Counted from the stretch's first letter, positions 26,063 through 35,088 are shown. The stretch: 64,000 bases of DNA from Ruegeria arenilitoris (GCF_013032445.1 NZ_WQCA01000012.1:62001-126000); one strand, 5' to 3'. Notes: generated by a model not told the origin, from the sequence alone. Numbers and translations: made by a program.

Positions 26063-27319
26063 TCAAGACGTGTCAGAGCGTTCTTTTGAAACAGCTTTCC
26101 GACGTGGGCGCGGCCAGATCAGGGCCGCCGCCACAAGGCCGGGCGATGCGACTACAGACATGACCGCAAGCGTCGTTGCGGTGTTGGTCGTCGTCATCAT
26201 CCAGCCCGCAAACGGGTACAGCACCAGCCAGCACGCATGGGACAGCGTGAACTGGGCGGCAAACACCGCCGGTCTGTCCTCGGGGCGGGCCGAGCGGGTC
26301 AGCAGGCGACCCGAAGGGGTCAGCGTTGCGGAATAGCCAAACCCGATGCAGGCCCACAGTATTGTCAGCCCGATCAGCGAGACTTGCGTGACGGCAAATG
26401 AAACTGTCGCTACCCCCATCGCCAAAGTGCCGATCGCGGCTCCGGTCAACATGACGCTGCGGTCCTTGTAGGTGTCCAACAACTTGGGAAGGGTGAACGC
26501 GGCCAGCATCGAGCCGCCGCCAAACCCGGCCAGAGCGATGGCCACCGCGCTTTCGGACAGGCCCAGATCGGCGCGGACGATGACCACGGTGTTGACGATG
26601 ACCATTGCGCTGAGCGCTGCCGCCGTCCAGTTGAGTGCCAGCAGGCCCCGCAGGCGCGGTGTGCTCAGGTACAGGCGGATGCCACGCGTGGTCCGGTCGT
26701 AGATACCCCGGCGCTCTGTCGGTTTGGGCGAGGGCAAGGCGACCGACACCACAAGCAGAGCCGAGGCGATGAACCCCAGCCCGGTTCCCCAAAACAGGCT
26801 GTCAAAGCTTACGATCAACAGCAGCGCGGCGGCCAGCATCGGGCTCAGCAGGCTTTCCAGATCATAGGCCAGCCGCGACAGGGACAGGGCCTTGGTATAG
26901 TCCTGCTCGTCCGTCAACACATCCGGAATGGTGGCTTGAAACGCCGGGGTGAACCCGGCCGAGGCCGATTGCAGCACGAAGATCAGCACATAGACCTGCC
27001 AGATCTCGGTGACAAATGGCAGACAGATCGCAACCAGGGCCCGCACCAAATCCAGCGCCACCAGCATTCGGCGGCGGTCCAGCCGTTCGGCAATGGCCGC
27101 AGCAAGGGGGGCGATGATCACATAGGCGACCATCTTGATCGTCAGGGCCGTGCCCAGAACCATGCCCGCCGCATCGCCGGCCAGATCATAGGCCAGCAGC
27201 CCCAGCGCCACTGTCGCCAGCCCGGTGCCCGTCAGGGCCACCAGCTGTGCCGCCAGCAGGTGGCGATACGTTTGATTTCGCAGGACACTCAGCATCGGCA
27301 GGTTGTACCTTTTGACCAT
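26063..27319 (-). CDS. Major facilitator superfamily transporter
   Basis: A 418-residue inner-membrane protein with about twelve hydrophobic helices. The loop after helix 2 carries the MFS-like AAAIAERLDRRRMLVALDLV near 62-81. It belongs to the drug/efflux type by sequence feel, and the substrate is unknown. ATG 27319 (GGAG nine bases upstream) is preferred; the frame extends a further 107 codons upstream, but that portion is opposite the rnd gene. Likely co-transcribed with the downstream Lrp regulator. Confidence 0.82.
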   Translation of the reverse strand: MVKRYNLPMLSVLRNQTYRHLLAAQLVALTGTGLATVALGLLAYDLAGDAAGMVLGTALTIKMVAYVIIAPLAAAIAERLDRRRMLVALDLVRALVAICLPFVTEIWQVYVLIFVLQSASAGFTPAFQATIPDVLTDEQDYTKALSLSRLAYDLESLLSPMLAAALLLIVSFDSLFWGTGLGFIASALLVVSVALPSPKPTERRGIYDRTTRGIRLYLSTPRLRGLLALNWTAAALSAMVIVNTVVIVRADLGLSESAVAIALAGFGGGSMLAAFTLPKLLDTYKDRSVMLTGAAIGTLAMGVATVSFAVTQVSLIGLTILWACIGFGYSATLTPSGRLLTRSARPEDRPAVFAAQFTLSHACWLVLYPFAGWMMTTTNTATTLAVMSVVASPGLVAAALIWPRPRRKAVSKERSDTS

Positions 27320-27434
27320 TCGGACCCGCTCCGGAGCCCCCTTTGACCCGAAGCGTTGCGCCCAAAACCATTTTCCTGTCAATGCCTTCGGGGTCAAGAA
27401 ATCCGCGCAACTTGGCCGCATTCCATTGATAGCG

Positions 27435-27463
27435 TTGAGTTTGCGGACCAAACCTCCTATCTC
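27435..27463 (+). promoter_or_regulatory. Candidate housekeeping promoter for rnd
   Basis: TTGAGT, a 17-base spacer and TATCTC, about 30 bases before the rnd GTG start, inside the 174-base divergent gap to the MFS gene. Match is moderate. Confidence 0.35.
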
Positions 27464-27493
27464 GGGGGCAATACCGGACAAAGGAAGACCCCC

Positions 27494-28108
27494 GTGGCGA
27501 ACCATCTCTATAAAAACGACCTGCCGGACGGGTTGGATCTGGGCCCTGTTGTGGCCATTGACTGCGAAACCATGGGGCTGAACCCGCATCGTGACCGCCT
27601 GTGCGTGATCCAGATGTCGGGCGGTGACGGCAACAGCCATATCGTGCAGGTTGAGAAGGGCCAGACGCAGGCGCCGAACCTGTGTGCGATGCTAGAAAAC
27701 CCCGACGTGCTGAAGCTGTTCCACTTTGGCCGGTTTGACATAGCCGCGATGTACCACACCTTTGGCGCACTGGCAGCACCGGTCTATTGTACCAAGATCG
27801 CCAGCCGTCTGGTGCGCACCTATACCGACCGCCACGGCCTGAAGAACTTGTGTCAGGAGCTGATCGGCGTCGATATCTCGAAGCAGCAGCAGATGAGCGA
27901 CTGGGGTGCTGAGACCCTGACCGATGCGCAGCTGGACTATGCCGCTTCTGACGTGCTGTACCTGCACCGCCTGCGCGAGGCGCTGGACGGGCGTTTGGCC
28001 CGCGAAGGGCGTACTGAGATGGCGCAGGCGTGTTTTGACTTCTTGCCGACGCGTGCGAAACTCGATCTCGCCGGTTGGCCCGAAACGGATATTTTTGCGC
28101 ACTCATGA
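27494..28108 (+). CDS. rnd: Ribonuclease D
   Basis: 3'-5' exoribonuclease for tRNA and small RNA 3' trimming. It is 204 residues, the short alphaproteobacterial form with only the DEDD exonuclease domain and no HRDC domain. Motif I is VVAIDCETMGL near 19-29, motif II HFGRFDIAAMYH near 76-87, and motif III TDAQLDYAASDVLYLHRL near 141-158 with its Tyr and Asp. GTG start with AAGGAAG upstream. Overlaps kdsD by four bases. Confidence 0.9.
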   Translation: MANHLYKNDLPDGLDLGPVVAIDCETMGLNPHRDRLCVIQMSGGDGNSHIVQVEKGQTQAPNLCAMLENPDVLKLFHFGRFDIAAMYHTFGALAAPVYCTKIASRLVRTYTDRHGLKNLCQELIGVDISKQQQMSDWGAETLTDAQLDYAASDVLYLHRLREALDGRLAREGRTEMAQACFDFLPTRAKLDLAGWPETDIFAHS

Positions 28109-29067
28109 CCGATACCGAAGCATTCCTGAGAACCGCCCGACAGGTTGTTACTGACGAAGCCCGTGCGTTGGACGTTCTGGCCGACAGTCTGGACGAACAT
28201 TTTGCCGAGGCCGTGCAACTGATCCTGCAGGCGCCGGGCCGGATCATCATCAGCGGTATCGGCAAGTCGGGCCATATCGGCCACAAGATCGCCGCCACAC
28301 TGGCCAGCACCGGTACGCCGGCCTATTTCGTGCACCCGGCCGAGGCGAGCCATGGTGATCTGGGCATGGTTTCGAAAGGCGATGTGGTTCTGGCGATTTC
28401 GAATTCGGGCGAGGCGCCGGAACTGGTGAACCTGCTGGCCTTTACCCGCCGTTTCAGCATCCCGCTGATCGGACTGTCCAGCAAGCCGGAAAGCACACTG
28501 ATGAAGCAGGCCGATGTGCATCTGCTGATCCCGTCGATGGGTGAGGCCTGTGGCTTTGGCATGGTGCCGTCGATCTCGACTACGCTGACACTGGCGATGG
28601 GCGACGCGCTGGCAATCGCGCTGATGAAGTACCGCGACTTCAAACCCGAGGATTTCCGCGCCTTCCACCCCGGCGGCAAGCTTGGCGCGCAGTTGTCCAC
28701 CGTGCGTGACCTGATGCACGCCGATCTGCCCGTGGTGCCCGAGGGAACCCCGATGAGCGAGGCGCTTCTTGTCATGAGCCAGAAGAGCTTTGGCGTTGTC
28801 GGCGTGACCGATGAGGCGGGTCGACTGATAGGCATCGTGACCGATGGTGACTTGCGCCGGAACATGGACGGCTTGCTGAACAAAACCACCGAAGAGGTCA
28901 TGACCCGCAACCCGCTGACCATCGCACCCAACGCAATGGCGGAAGAGGCGGTGGCAATCATGAACGACCGCAAGATCACATCGCTGTTCGTGGTTGACCC
29001 CGATACGCAGGGCCCGGCGCAGGGGTTGCTGCACATCCACGACTGCCTGCGCGTCGGCCTGGGCTAG
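28105..29067 (+). CDS. kdsD: Arabinose-5-phosphate isomerase
   Basis: Converts ribulose-5-phosphate to arabinose-5-phosphate, the first step towards KDO of LPS. It is 320 residues: a SIS sugar-isomerase domain (GRIIISGIGKSGHIGHKIAA near 48-67 and SNSGEAPELVNLL near 99-111) followed by a CBS pair (from about residue 205). It leads directly into lptC-lptA-lptB, tying precursor synthesis to export. Overlaps rnd (ATGA). Confidence 0.93.
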   Translation: MTDTEAFLRTARQVVTDEARALDVLADSLDEHFAEAVQLILQAPGRIIISGIGKSGHIGHKIAATLASTGTPAYFVHPAEASHGDLGMVSKGDVVLAISNSGEAPELVNLLAFTRRFSIPLIGLSSKPESTLMKQADVHLLIPSMGEACGFGMVPSISTTLTLAMGDALAIALMKYRDFKPEDFRAFHPGGKLGAQLSTVRDLMHADLPVVPEGTPMSEALLVMSQKSFGVVGVTDEAGRLIGIVTDGDLRRNMDGLLNKTTEEVMTRNPLTIAPNAMAEEAVAIMNDRKITSLFVVDPDTQGPAQGLLHIHDCLRVGLG

Positions 29068-29082
29068 GCGGAGGGTTACGCG

Positions 29083-29682
29083 GTGGACGGACATTCCCGC
29101 AGGGTTCAGTTCTTCAAGGTGGTACTGCCATTGGTAGCCATCCTGATGCTGTCGACCGTTTTCCTTTTGTCGCGCAGTATCGAGACCAATGTGAGTGTTC
29201 CCTTTACACAGCAGGACATCGACGAACGTCTGGCCGATCAGGTGGTGACGCAGCCGAACTACCGCGGCACTACCCGCAAGGGCGAAGAGGTTCAGATTGA
29301 GGCGAACCGGGCTATGCAGGGAAGGGAAGGTTCAATTCCTACTGCCGCCGAATTTCGTGGTCGCATGAACCTTTCGGATGGCAAGGTCATCACGTTGGAT
29401 TCGAATTCGGGCATGATCCGCCCCGATAAGAACACGGCCACTTTTGTCGGCGATGTGGTCATCACCTCGACCGACGGTACGGAAATCACGACCGATTTGC
29501 TAAACACTGCGCTGGACGAAATCCGGGGTAACGCACCCGGTCAGGTCAATGGCACTGGGATTATCGGCAATTTTACCGCTGGCAGTATGACCTTTGGTAC
29601 GGAAAAAACTGACGGTCCGGTCCATATTCTTTTTACAGACGGTGTGAAGCTGATATACGAGCCTGAAAAAGCAGAAAGATAA
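29083..29682 (+). CDS. lptC: LPS export protein LptC
   Basis: Bitopic inner-membrane protein handing LPS from LptB2FG to LptA. It is 199 residues with an N-terminal membrane helix near 12-30 and a periplasmic beta-jellyroll domain (TFVGDVVITSTDGTEITTD near 122-140). GTG 29083 follows GGAGGG. It lies 15 bases after kdsD and 3 bases before lptA. Confidence 0.88.
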   Translation: MDGHSRRVQFFKVVLPLVAILMLSTVFLLSRSIETNVSVPFTQQDIDERLADQVVTQPNYRGTTRKGEEVQIEANRAMQGREGSIPTAAEFRGRMNLSDGKVITLDSNSGMIRPDKNTATFVGDVVITSTDGTEITTDLLNTALDEIRGNAPGQVNGTGIIGNFTAGSMTFGTEKTDGPVHILFTDGVKLIYEPEKAER

Positions 29683-29685
29683 CCT

Positions 29686-30177
29686 GTGTTCGATTTTCGA
29701 TTTGTCACAATTTGCCTTTGTATGACCCTCGGTGCCATTTCCGTTGCGGCGCAGGAGACTCAGGTTGCCTTTGGCGCCACTCAGGCCGACCCCAGCCTGC
29801 CGGTTGAGGTGACCTCGGAAAAGCTGAACGTCAATCAAGAGGACGGATCGGCCGAATTTCTTGGCAATGTGATCGTCATTCAGGGGGAAATGCGTCTGAC
29901 CGCTGAAAGGGTACTCGTTATCTACAACGAAGAACGCTCGGGCATCGAACGGATGGAAGCGACCGAGGATGTGGTTCTTATAAGCCCGCCCGATGCAGCC
30001 GAGGGCGATTGGGCCGAATATACCATCGATTCCGGCGTGATCGTGATGAAAGGCAATGTGCTTTTGAACCAGGGGCCCAGCACCATCAGCGGCGATCAGA
30101 TGAATGCCGACCTGACCGCCGGTACCGCGACGATGACCGGCAATGTCAAAACCATACTGCAGCAGGGCGACAACTGA
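29686..30177 (+). CDS. lptA: LPS transport periplasmic protein LptA
   Basis: Periplasmic bridge for LPS, OstA-like. It is 163 residues with a signal peptide at 1-21 (cleavage after VAA) and repeated beta-strand motifs (AEFLGNVIVIQGEMRLTAER near 55-74). GTG 29686. The stop overlaps the lptB start (TGATG). Confidence 0.9.
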   Translation: MFDFRFVTICLCMTLGAISVAAQETQVAFGATQADPSLPVEVTSEKLNVNQEDGSAEFLGNVIVIQGEMRLTAERVLVIYNEERSGIERMEATEDVVLISPPDAAEGDWAEYTIDSGVIVMKGNVLLNQGPSTISGDQMNADLTAGTATMTGNVKTILQQGDN

Positions 30178-30935
30178 TGATGCGCCCGGAACTGACCGTG
30201 GCCGAAGGGCAATCCGGCCTCAGAATCGAAAAGCTGCGGAAATCCTACCGCAAGAAGACCGTGATCCGCGATGTGTCGATGACGCTGGATCGGTCCGAGG
30301 TTGTAGCGCTTCTGGGTCCGAACGGATCGGGGAAGACGACCACTTTCTATTCCGTCGCCGGTTTGGTCTTTCCCGAGGCGGGCACGGTCACGATCGACGG
30401 GCAGACGGTAACAACCTTGCCCATGTACCGGCGCGCGCGTCTTGGTATCGGTTATCTGCCGCAGGAGATGTCGATCTTTCGTGGCATGAGCGTCGAGGAC
30501 AATATTGCCGCCGTTCTGGACATTACGGTGCGCCATGCTCACCGCCGCAAGGAGCGTTTGGAAGAGCTCTTATCGGATTTCTCGATCGAACATCTGCGCC
30601 GGGCACCGGCACTGGCGCTGTCGGGTGGTGAGCGTCGCCGCGTTGAGATTGCCCGCTGTCTTGCGGCTGACCCAAAATATCTGCTTTTGGATGAACCCTT
30701 TGCGGGTGTTGACCCGATCAGCGTCGGCGATATCCGCCATCTGGTTGCGGATCTGAAAAAGCGCGGCATCGGTGTTCTGATCACTGACCATAACGTGCGG
30801 GAAACGCTGGAAATTGTGGACCGCGCCTATATCCTGCATGACGGGCAGGTACTGATGTCCGGCACCCCGGACGAAGTGGTCGAAAACGAGAACGTCCGCC
30901 GGGTCTATCTGGGTGAAAACTTCAGGATTTCATGA
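30177..30935 (+). CDS. lptB: LPS export ABC transporter ATP-binding protein LptB
   Basis: ATPase of the LptB2FG transporter. It is 252 residues. Walker A LLGPNGSGKTTTFYS lies near 44-58, the Q-loop PQEMSIFRGMSVEDN near 94-108, the signature LSGGERRRVEIARCLA near 149-164, Walker B YLLLDEPFAGVDPI near 169-182, and the switch His in ITDHNVRETLE near 202-212. Start ATG 30177 overlaps the lptA stop; ATG 30180 is possible. In many bacteria rpoN follows lptB; here it does not. Confidence 0.95.
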   Translation: MMRPELTVAEGQSGLRIEKLRKSYRKKTVIRDVSMTLDRSEVVALLGPNGSGKTTTFYSVAGLVFPEAGTVTIDGQTVTTLPMYRRARLGIGYLPQEMSIFRGMSVEDNIAAVLDITVRHAHRRKERLEELLSDFSIEHLRRAPALALSGGERRRVEIARCLAADPKYLLLDEPFAGVDPISVGDIRHLVADLKKRGIGVLITDHNVRETLEIVDRAYILHDGQVLMSGTPDEVVENENVRRVYLGENFRIS

Positions 30936-31065
30936 GCTTGCGCAGAAATGCGCCGAATGCATGCCGGAAATCACGTATATACACGTCTGTTTTGATTGAC
31001 TCTTCCGCCGTCTCTTGCCTCAATTGGGTCATGGCATTTCTTCGGTTCCCGTCTGGATCACGAGG

Positions 31066-31082
31066 CCCCTTCGTTGAAGGGG
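31066..31082. promoter_or_regulatory. Hairpin in the lptB-hpf gap
   Basis: CCCCTTC, loop GTT and GAAGGGG form a perfect 7-base-pair hairpin with no T tract, in the 252-base gap 30936-31187. The rest of the gap shows no gene and no clear rpoN remnant. It probably holds the hpf promoter and leader. Confidence 0.4.
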
Positions 31083-31187
31083 GAACCGTGCGGCTACCGC
31101 GGGAAATGTCTCTACCCCCCACCCGATAAAAACAAGTGCGTCGCGTTACGTGACGTCAGAATGGGTGTGAATTGTGAAGGAGATCAC

Positions 31188-31751
31188 ATGCGTTACCAAA
31201 TCAGCGGAAAACAGATCGACATCGGCGAAGCACTTCAGACCCATGTGCAGACCGAACTTGGCGAGGTTGTTGGGAAATATGCCCAGCGTCCGACCGACGC
31301 CAATGTCGTCTTTTCCCGTTCTGCGCATGAATATGTATGCGAAACCACCGTACATCTTTCCACTGGCCTGACGGCGCAGGCCAAGGCCCACGCAACCGAG
31401 ATTTACGCAGCATTTGAGGCTTGCTGCGACAAGATGGAAACCCAATTGCGTCGCTACAAGCGCCGTCTCAAGGATCACCACAAGGATCGTTCTGAGCCGG
31501 TTGAACTCTTTGGTGCTTCCTCATATATCCTCGCTTCTGACGAGTCTGAGTCGGCGAGCGAACCCGAATCCTTGCAGCCGATGATTGTGGCTGAGATGGA
31601 AACCAAAATCCCATCGCTGAGTGTTGGTGAAGCCGTTATGCAGATGGAACTGGTCGGTGCTCCGGTGCTGGTGTTCCGCAATGAAAACAAGGACGGATTG
31701 AACGTCGTGTACCGCCGGGATGACGGCAACATCGGCTGGATCGATCCGTAA
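31188..31751 (+). CDS. hpf: Long-form ribosome hibernation promoting factor
   Basis: Dimerises 70S ribosomes into inactive 100S particles in stationary phase. It is 187 residues: an N-terminal S30AE domain (residues 1-95, ISGKQIDIGEALQTHVQ) plus a C-terminal dimerisation domain (about 125-187, PVLVFRNENKDGLNVVYRRD), the long form. GAAGGAG precedes the ATG. Followed by ptsN, the usual partner. Confidence 0.92.
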   Translation: MRYQISGKQIDIGEALQTHVQTELGEVVGKYAQRPTDANVVFSRSAHEYVCETTVHLSTGLTAQAKAHATEIYAAFEACCDKMETQLRRYKRRLKDHHKDRSEPVELFGASSYILASDESESASEPESLQPMIVAEMETKIPSLSVGEAVMQMELVGAPVLVFRNENKDGLNVVYRRDDGNIGWIDP

Positions 31752-31773
31752 CAGGCAAGAATGACAAAGGCAC

Positions 31774-31797
31774 GCCCCTGCAACCTGCGGGGGCTTT
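31774..31797 (+). terminator. Weak hairpin between hpf and ptsN
   Basis: GCCCCTGC and GCGGGGGC pair over eight positions with one G-T, loop AACCT, followed by only three Ts. It may partly terminate hpf transcripts and lower ptsN expression. Confidence 0.4.
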
Positions 31798-31813
31798 GCC
31801 GTGGAGCGTGATC

Positions 31814-32278
31814 ATGGAGCTTTCGAGCATACTGAAACCAGAAGCGGTGCGTGTATTGTCGGCCGCATCCAGCAAGAAGCGGCTTTTTCAGGAAATTGCC
31901 GATGTGGCAGACGCGACTCTGGGTCTTGAGGCCCAGATCGTTGCCGATGGCCTGCTGGAACGGGAAAGCCTGGGTCCCACTGGTGTAGGTCATGGCGTGG
32001 CTCTGCCGCACGCCCGCATGGCTGAGCTTGAGGCTGTTGCCGGTGTCTTCGTGATGCTGGAGAAGCCGATTGATTTCGGGTCGGTCGATCGGCAACCAGT
32101 TGATATCGCCTTTGCGCTGTTTGCGCCGGAAGAGGCCGGGGTCGACCACTTGAAAGCCCTTGCGCTGGTGTCGCGGACCCTGCGTGATACTGCAGTCTGC
32201 TCGAAATTGCGGGCCAATCCGGACCCGGTCAAACTCTACGCCATTCTAACCGAAGCGCAGTCAATGCAAGCCGCCTAA
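31814..32278 (+). CDS. ptsN: PTS nitrogen-regulatory IIA protein (EIIA-Ntr)
   Basis: Phosphorylated end-point of the nitrogen PTS, regulating potassium, nitrogen and envelope functions. It is 154 residues with the phospho-acceptor His in GHGVALPHARM near 59-69 and the typical PEEAGVDHLKALALVSRTL near 105-123. ATG 31814 has GGAG seven bases ahead; an in-frame start at 31796 has none. Ends at a strong terminator. Confidence 0.93.
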   Translation: MELSSILKPEAVRVLSAASSKKRLFQEIADVADATLGLEAQIVADGLLERESLGPTGVGHGVALPHARMAELEAVAGVFVMLEKPIDFGSVDRQPVDIAFALFAPEEAGVDHLKALALVSRTLRDTAVCSKLRANPDPVKLYAILTEAQSMQAA

Positions 32279-32293
32279 ACCATTCTCGATACG

Positions 32294-32323
32294 AAAAAGC
32301 CCCCGGTTTGCCGGGGGCTTTTT
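32294..32323. terminator. Intrinsic terminator after ptsN
   Basis: AAAAAGCCCCCGG, a four-base loop and CCGGGGGCTTTTT: a perfect 13-base-pair stem with a T run on both strands. It serves ptsN and, from the other side, the CAP-domain gene. Confidence 0.92.
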
Positions 32324-32344
32324 CGTTTTCGGATAGGGTTGCGG

Positions 32345-32860
32345 TTATCCGCCCGCACCCATTTCCAGCGTCCACCAGATCTTGCCGCCGCCTTCCTGAT
32401 GCCAGGAAAAGCCCATCTGCGTGGCCTTGGGATCCATGATCACCGAACGCGGGCCGGGTTCCTGCATCCACGCGGCCAGAGTTTCAGTCTCGGTTTCATA
32501 AGTCTCAGAGATCGCCTCGCCCAGAAATGTGCCGTAATACCCCACGCGCTGGGCTCGATCAATTGGTGAAGAACCATCCGATCCAAAATGCCATGGGCGG
32601 TTTTGGCGCGCCATGTCCTTCGCATGCGTCGCCGCTGCTGCGTTGAGTCGCGAATTCAGCTGCACCGCCTGCAAACCCTGGGCCTGACGCAGGGCATTGA
32701 CCGAATCAAGCATACGGAACTGCAGTTTTTCGGGATTGCCCCGGATTTTATAGACTGTCGGCAGTGGCCGCCCGTCCGATCCATATGTCGGCGTGCTGCC
32801 GGGGGTACATGCGGCCAGCCCGATAAAGCAGGCAAAAAGCAAAGAAATGATACGCGTCAT
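32345..32860 (-). CDS. CAP-domain (SCP-like) lipoprotein
   Basis: A 171-residue secreted protein. Its lipoprotein signal has the lipobox LAAC (Cys near 18). The CAP domain shows LNAAAATHAKDMARQNRPWH near 74-93 and a YGTFLGEAISE block near 108-118. Bacterial CAP proteins are extracytoplasmic with no common activity; a wall-related role is the usual guess. Convergent with ptsN. Confidence 0.82.
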   Translation of the reverse strand: MTRIISLLFACFIGLAACTPGSTPTYGSDGRPLPTVYKIRGNPEKLQFRMLDSVNALRQAQGLQAVQLNSRLNAAAATHAKDMARQNRPWHFGSDGSSPIDRAQRVGYYGTFLGEAISETYETETETLAAWMQEPGPRSVIMDPKATQMGFSWHQEGGGKIWWTLEMGAGG

Positions 32861-33028
32861 GATCGACCTGATGATTGGTTTAACCTAGGGCATAGCGCGA
32901 CAGACCGCCTTGGGCAAACGCGCATTACCCCAGTTCCGCGTGATTCTGCCGGTTTGATTTGCGACTGAAGCATTCTGGCCATAAAATGGGCTGGAATTTC
33001 AGACTGGCCCTAACAAAGGACCGCCGCC

Positions 33029-33628
33029 ATGGTCAAAAAACTCTTTAATGCGCCCTCCCGCCGCGGATTTCTGACCGGAGCGTCAGCCCTGCTGGCCTCT
33101 CCTGCGGTCGCCCAATATATCCCCGGTGACCCGCTGCGTCCCGCGCCCGAACCGGAACCAGAGGTGCGTCGCAATATCTCAGGTTTCCGCGCGCTGGACT
33201 GGCAGCCCTATTTTTCCAACACGAACAACGGCGCCATTCTGGTCGATACCGTATCGCGTGCGCTACACTACTGGTCCGATGATCAGTCGGTGTACAAACT
33301 TTACCCCTCGTCTGTGCCATTGACCGAGGAATTGACCCGGCGCGGCCGGACCAGCGTGATCCGCAAAGTCGAAGGGCCAAGCTGGTCGCCAACGCCATCA
33401 ATGAAGAAGCGCAATCCGGAATGGCCGGACTATATCCCTCCGGGTCCGGATAACCCGTTGGGAACACACGCTTTGTATCTGAGCTGGAAGTACTACCGAA
33501 TCCACGGAACCCACGATACGCGCAAAATCGGTCGCCGGTCATCGAATGGCTGCATTGGTTTGTTCAATGAAGACATCGCTGAGTTGTTCTCTATGACGAA
33601 GGTCGGCACGCAAGTGTTGCTTATTTGA
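33029..33628 (+). CDS. L,D-transpeptidase (YkuD), Tat-exported
   Basis: Makes 3-3 peptidoglycan cross-links or attaches outer-membrane protein to the wall. It is 199 residues. The twin-arginine signal is SRRGFLTGASALLASPAVA near 10-28. The YkuD core has GTHALYLSWKYYRIHGT near 149-165 and the catalytic Cys in SSNGCIGL near 175-182. No LysM domain. Sits between the CAP protein and a small membrane protein. Confidence 0.9.
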   Translation: MVKKLFNAPSRRGFLTGASALLASPAVAQYIPGDPLRPAPEPEPEVRRNISGFRALDWQPYFSNTNNGAILVDTVSRALHYWSDDQSVYKLYPSSVPLTEELTRRGRTSVIRKVEGPSWSPTPSMKKRNPEWPDYIPPGPDNPLGTHALYLSWKYYRIHGTHDTRKIGRRSSNGCIGLFNEDIAELFSMTKVGTQVLLI

Positions 33629-33768
33629 CGACATTTTCGCGCACGAACCCGCTTGCGGCGCAAGTTGCAATTGCATTCCAGTCGGATAGCTGATTAGAAA
33701 AAACATACGAGGTAAGTCTTGGGTGTGCGGTTTCGCTATTTGGAACCGTGCAAATTCTGGAGGTTAAT

Positions 33769-33951
33769 ATGAAGAAACTCGTTCTCGCCGCTGCACTGAC
33801 TGCTGCTGCATCGACCGCCTACGCTGGCAACCTGGAAGAGCCGGTTGTTGAAGCACCGGTTGTTGTCGAGGAAACTCAAGGTTCGTCGCAGGGCATCATC
33901 CTGCCGCTGATCCTGCTGGTCGTAGTTGCCGCAGCTGTTGCAGCAAGCTAA
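33769..33951 (+). CDS. Small exported protein with C-terminal membrane helix
   Basis: A 60-residue protein with a signal peptide (residues 1-19, cleavage after AYA) and a Val/Pro/Glu-rich linker (EEPVVEAPVVVEET). The C-terminus is one hydrophobic helix (IILPLILLVVVAAAVAA near 43-59). No family is recognised. CTGGAGG is well spaced before ATG 33769, and a strong terminator follows, so it looks like a single-gene, well-expressed unit. Confidence 0.75.
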   Translation: MKKLVLAAALTAAASTAYAGNLEEPVVEAPVVVEETQGSSQGIILPLILLVVVAAAVAAS

Positions 33952-33972
33952 TTTGACGAGCACCATCTAGAG

Positions 33973-34004
33973 AAAAGGCGGTGGAGCATTCCACCGCCTT
34001 TTTT
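33973..34004. terminator. Intrinsic terminator after the 60-residue protein
   Basis: AAGGCGGTGGA, loop GCAT, TCCACCGCCTT and a T run. The opposite strand also ends in a purine-to-T context, so it may serve convergent hemH too. Confidence 0.9.
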
Positions 34005-34038
34005 CATGTCTGGTTGATCGGCCTGATTGAAAGGGTGG

Positions 34039-35088
34039 TCAGTCCAGCCAGCCCTTCAGGTTGTCTTCGACTACCTTGCCAAGCGCCGCGATGTGCGAAT
34101 CATCGTCGTTGAGGCACGGAATATAGGTGAAATTTTCGCCGCCTGCTTCTTCGAAGCTTTCCCTGATCTCTTCGTTGATCTCTTCCAGCGTCTCGATGCA
34201 GTCAGCGGAAAATGCCGGTGCAATCACGGCGATGTTCTTTTTGCCCTGCTTGGCCAGTTCGGCCACGTGATCGACCGTATAGGGTTTCAGCCATTCCTCG
34301 GGGCCGAATCGGGATTGGAAGGTTGAAACAAGCTGGTCGTCCGCCCAGCCCAGCCGTTCCTTCAGCAACCGCGAGGTTTTTGCACATTGGCAGTGATAGG
34401 GGTCACCCTGCTGCAAATAACGCTCCGGCATTCCGTGGTATGAGACGACCAGAATGTCCGGCTGTGTCTCCATCGCCACATAGGCTTTTTCCACCGATCC
34501 GGCCAAGGCATCGATATAAGCGGGCTCATCAAAATAGGCGGGCACGGTGCGCGTGGCGGGCTGCCAGGCTTCCTCCATCAGCGCGCGGAAGAACTGGTCG
34601 TTGGCGGTGGCGGTCGTGGCACCGGCATATTGCGGGTAAAGGGGGAAGAACAGGATGCGGTCGCAGCCCGCCGCCACCATCTCGCGCACCTTGGACTTGG
34701 TTGAGGGGTTGCCGTACCGCATACAGAAATCGACCAGAACACGATCGCCATAGCGCGCCTGCATCGCATCGCGCAGCTTGGCGGTCTGGTCCTTGGTGAT
34801 CGTCATCAGCGGGCTTTCGCCCTTGTCGTGGTTCCAGATCGACTTGTAGGCCTCGCCTGAGCTGAAGGGGCGTTTGGTTAGGATGATGCCCTGCAGGATC
34901 GGTTGCCACTTCCATTTGGGATAGTCGATGACGCGCTGATCCGACAGAAACTCGTTCAGATAGCGGCGCATCGGCCAATAGCTGTAGTCGTCCGGAGTGC
35001 CCAGATTGGCCAGCAGAATGCCGACGCGGCCCATCTTGACCTTGGGGTGGTCTGCGGGGGCATGGGATGGGCGAGTGGCGTCAAACAT
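34039..35088 (-). CDS. hemH: Ferrochelatase
   Basis: Inserts Fe(II) into protoporphyrin IX, the last step of haem synthesis. It is 349 residues from ATG 35088 (AGGAAG upstream); an upstream reading lacks a ribosome site. Motifs are VGILLANLGTPD near 22-33, FFPLYPQYAGATTATAND near 149-166, VSYHGMPERYLQQGDPY near 215-231 with the catalytic His, and APAFSADCIETLEEI near 291-305. Membrane-associated. Confidence 0.96.
   Translation of the reverse strand: MFDATRPSHAPADHPKVKMGRVGILLANLGTPDDYSYWPMRRYLNEFLSDQRVIDYPKWKWQPILQGIILTKRPFSSGEAYKSIWNHDKGESPLMTITKDQTAKLRDAMQARYGDRVLVDFCMRYGNPSTKSKVREMVAAGCDRILFFPLYPQYAGATTATANDQFFRALMEEAWQPATRTVPAYFDEPAYIDALAGSVEKAYVAMETQPDILVVSYHGMPERYLQQGDPYHCQCAKTSRLLKERLGWADDQLVSTFQSRFGPEEWLKPYTVDHVAELAKQGKKNIAVIAPAFSADCIETLEEINEEIRESFEEAGGENFTYIPCLNDDDSHIAALGKVVEDNLKGWLD

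Noticed and set aside
30936-31187. Sigma-54 promoter (TGGCAT near 31032) before hpf
   Set aside because: The downstream GC element at the right spacing is missing.
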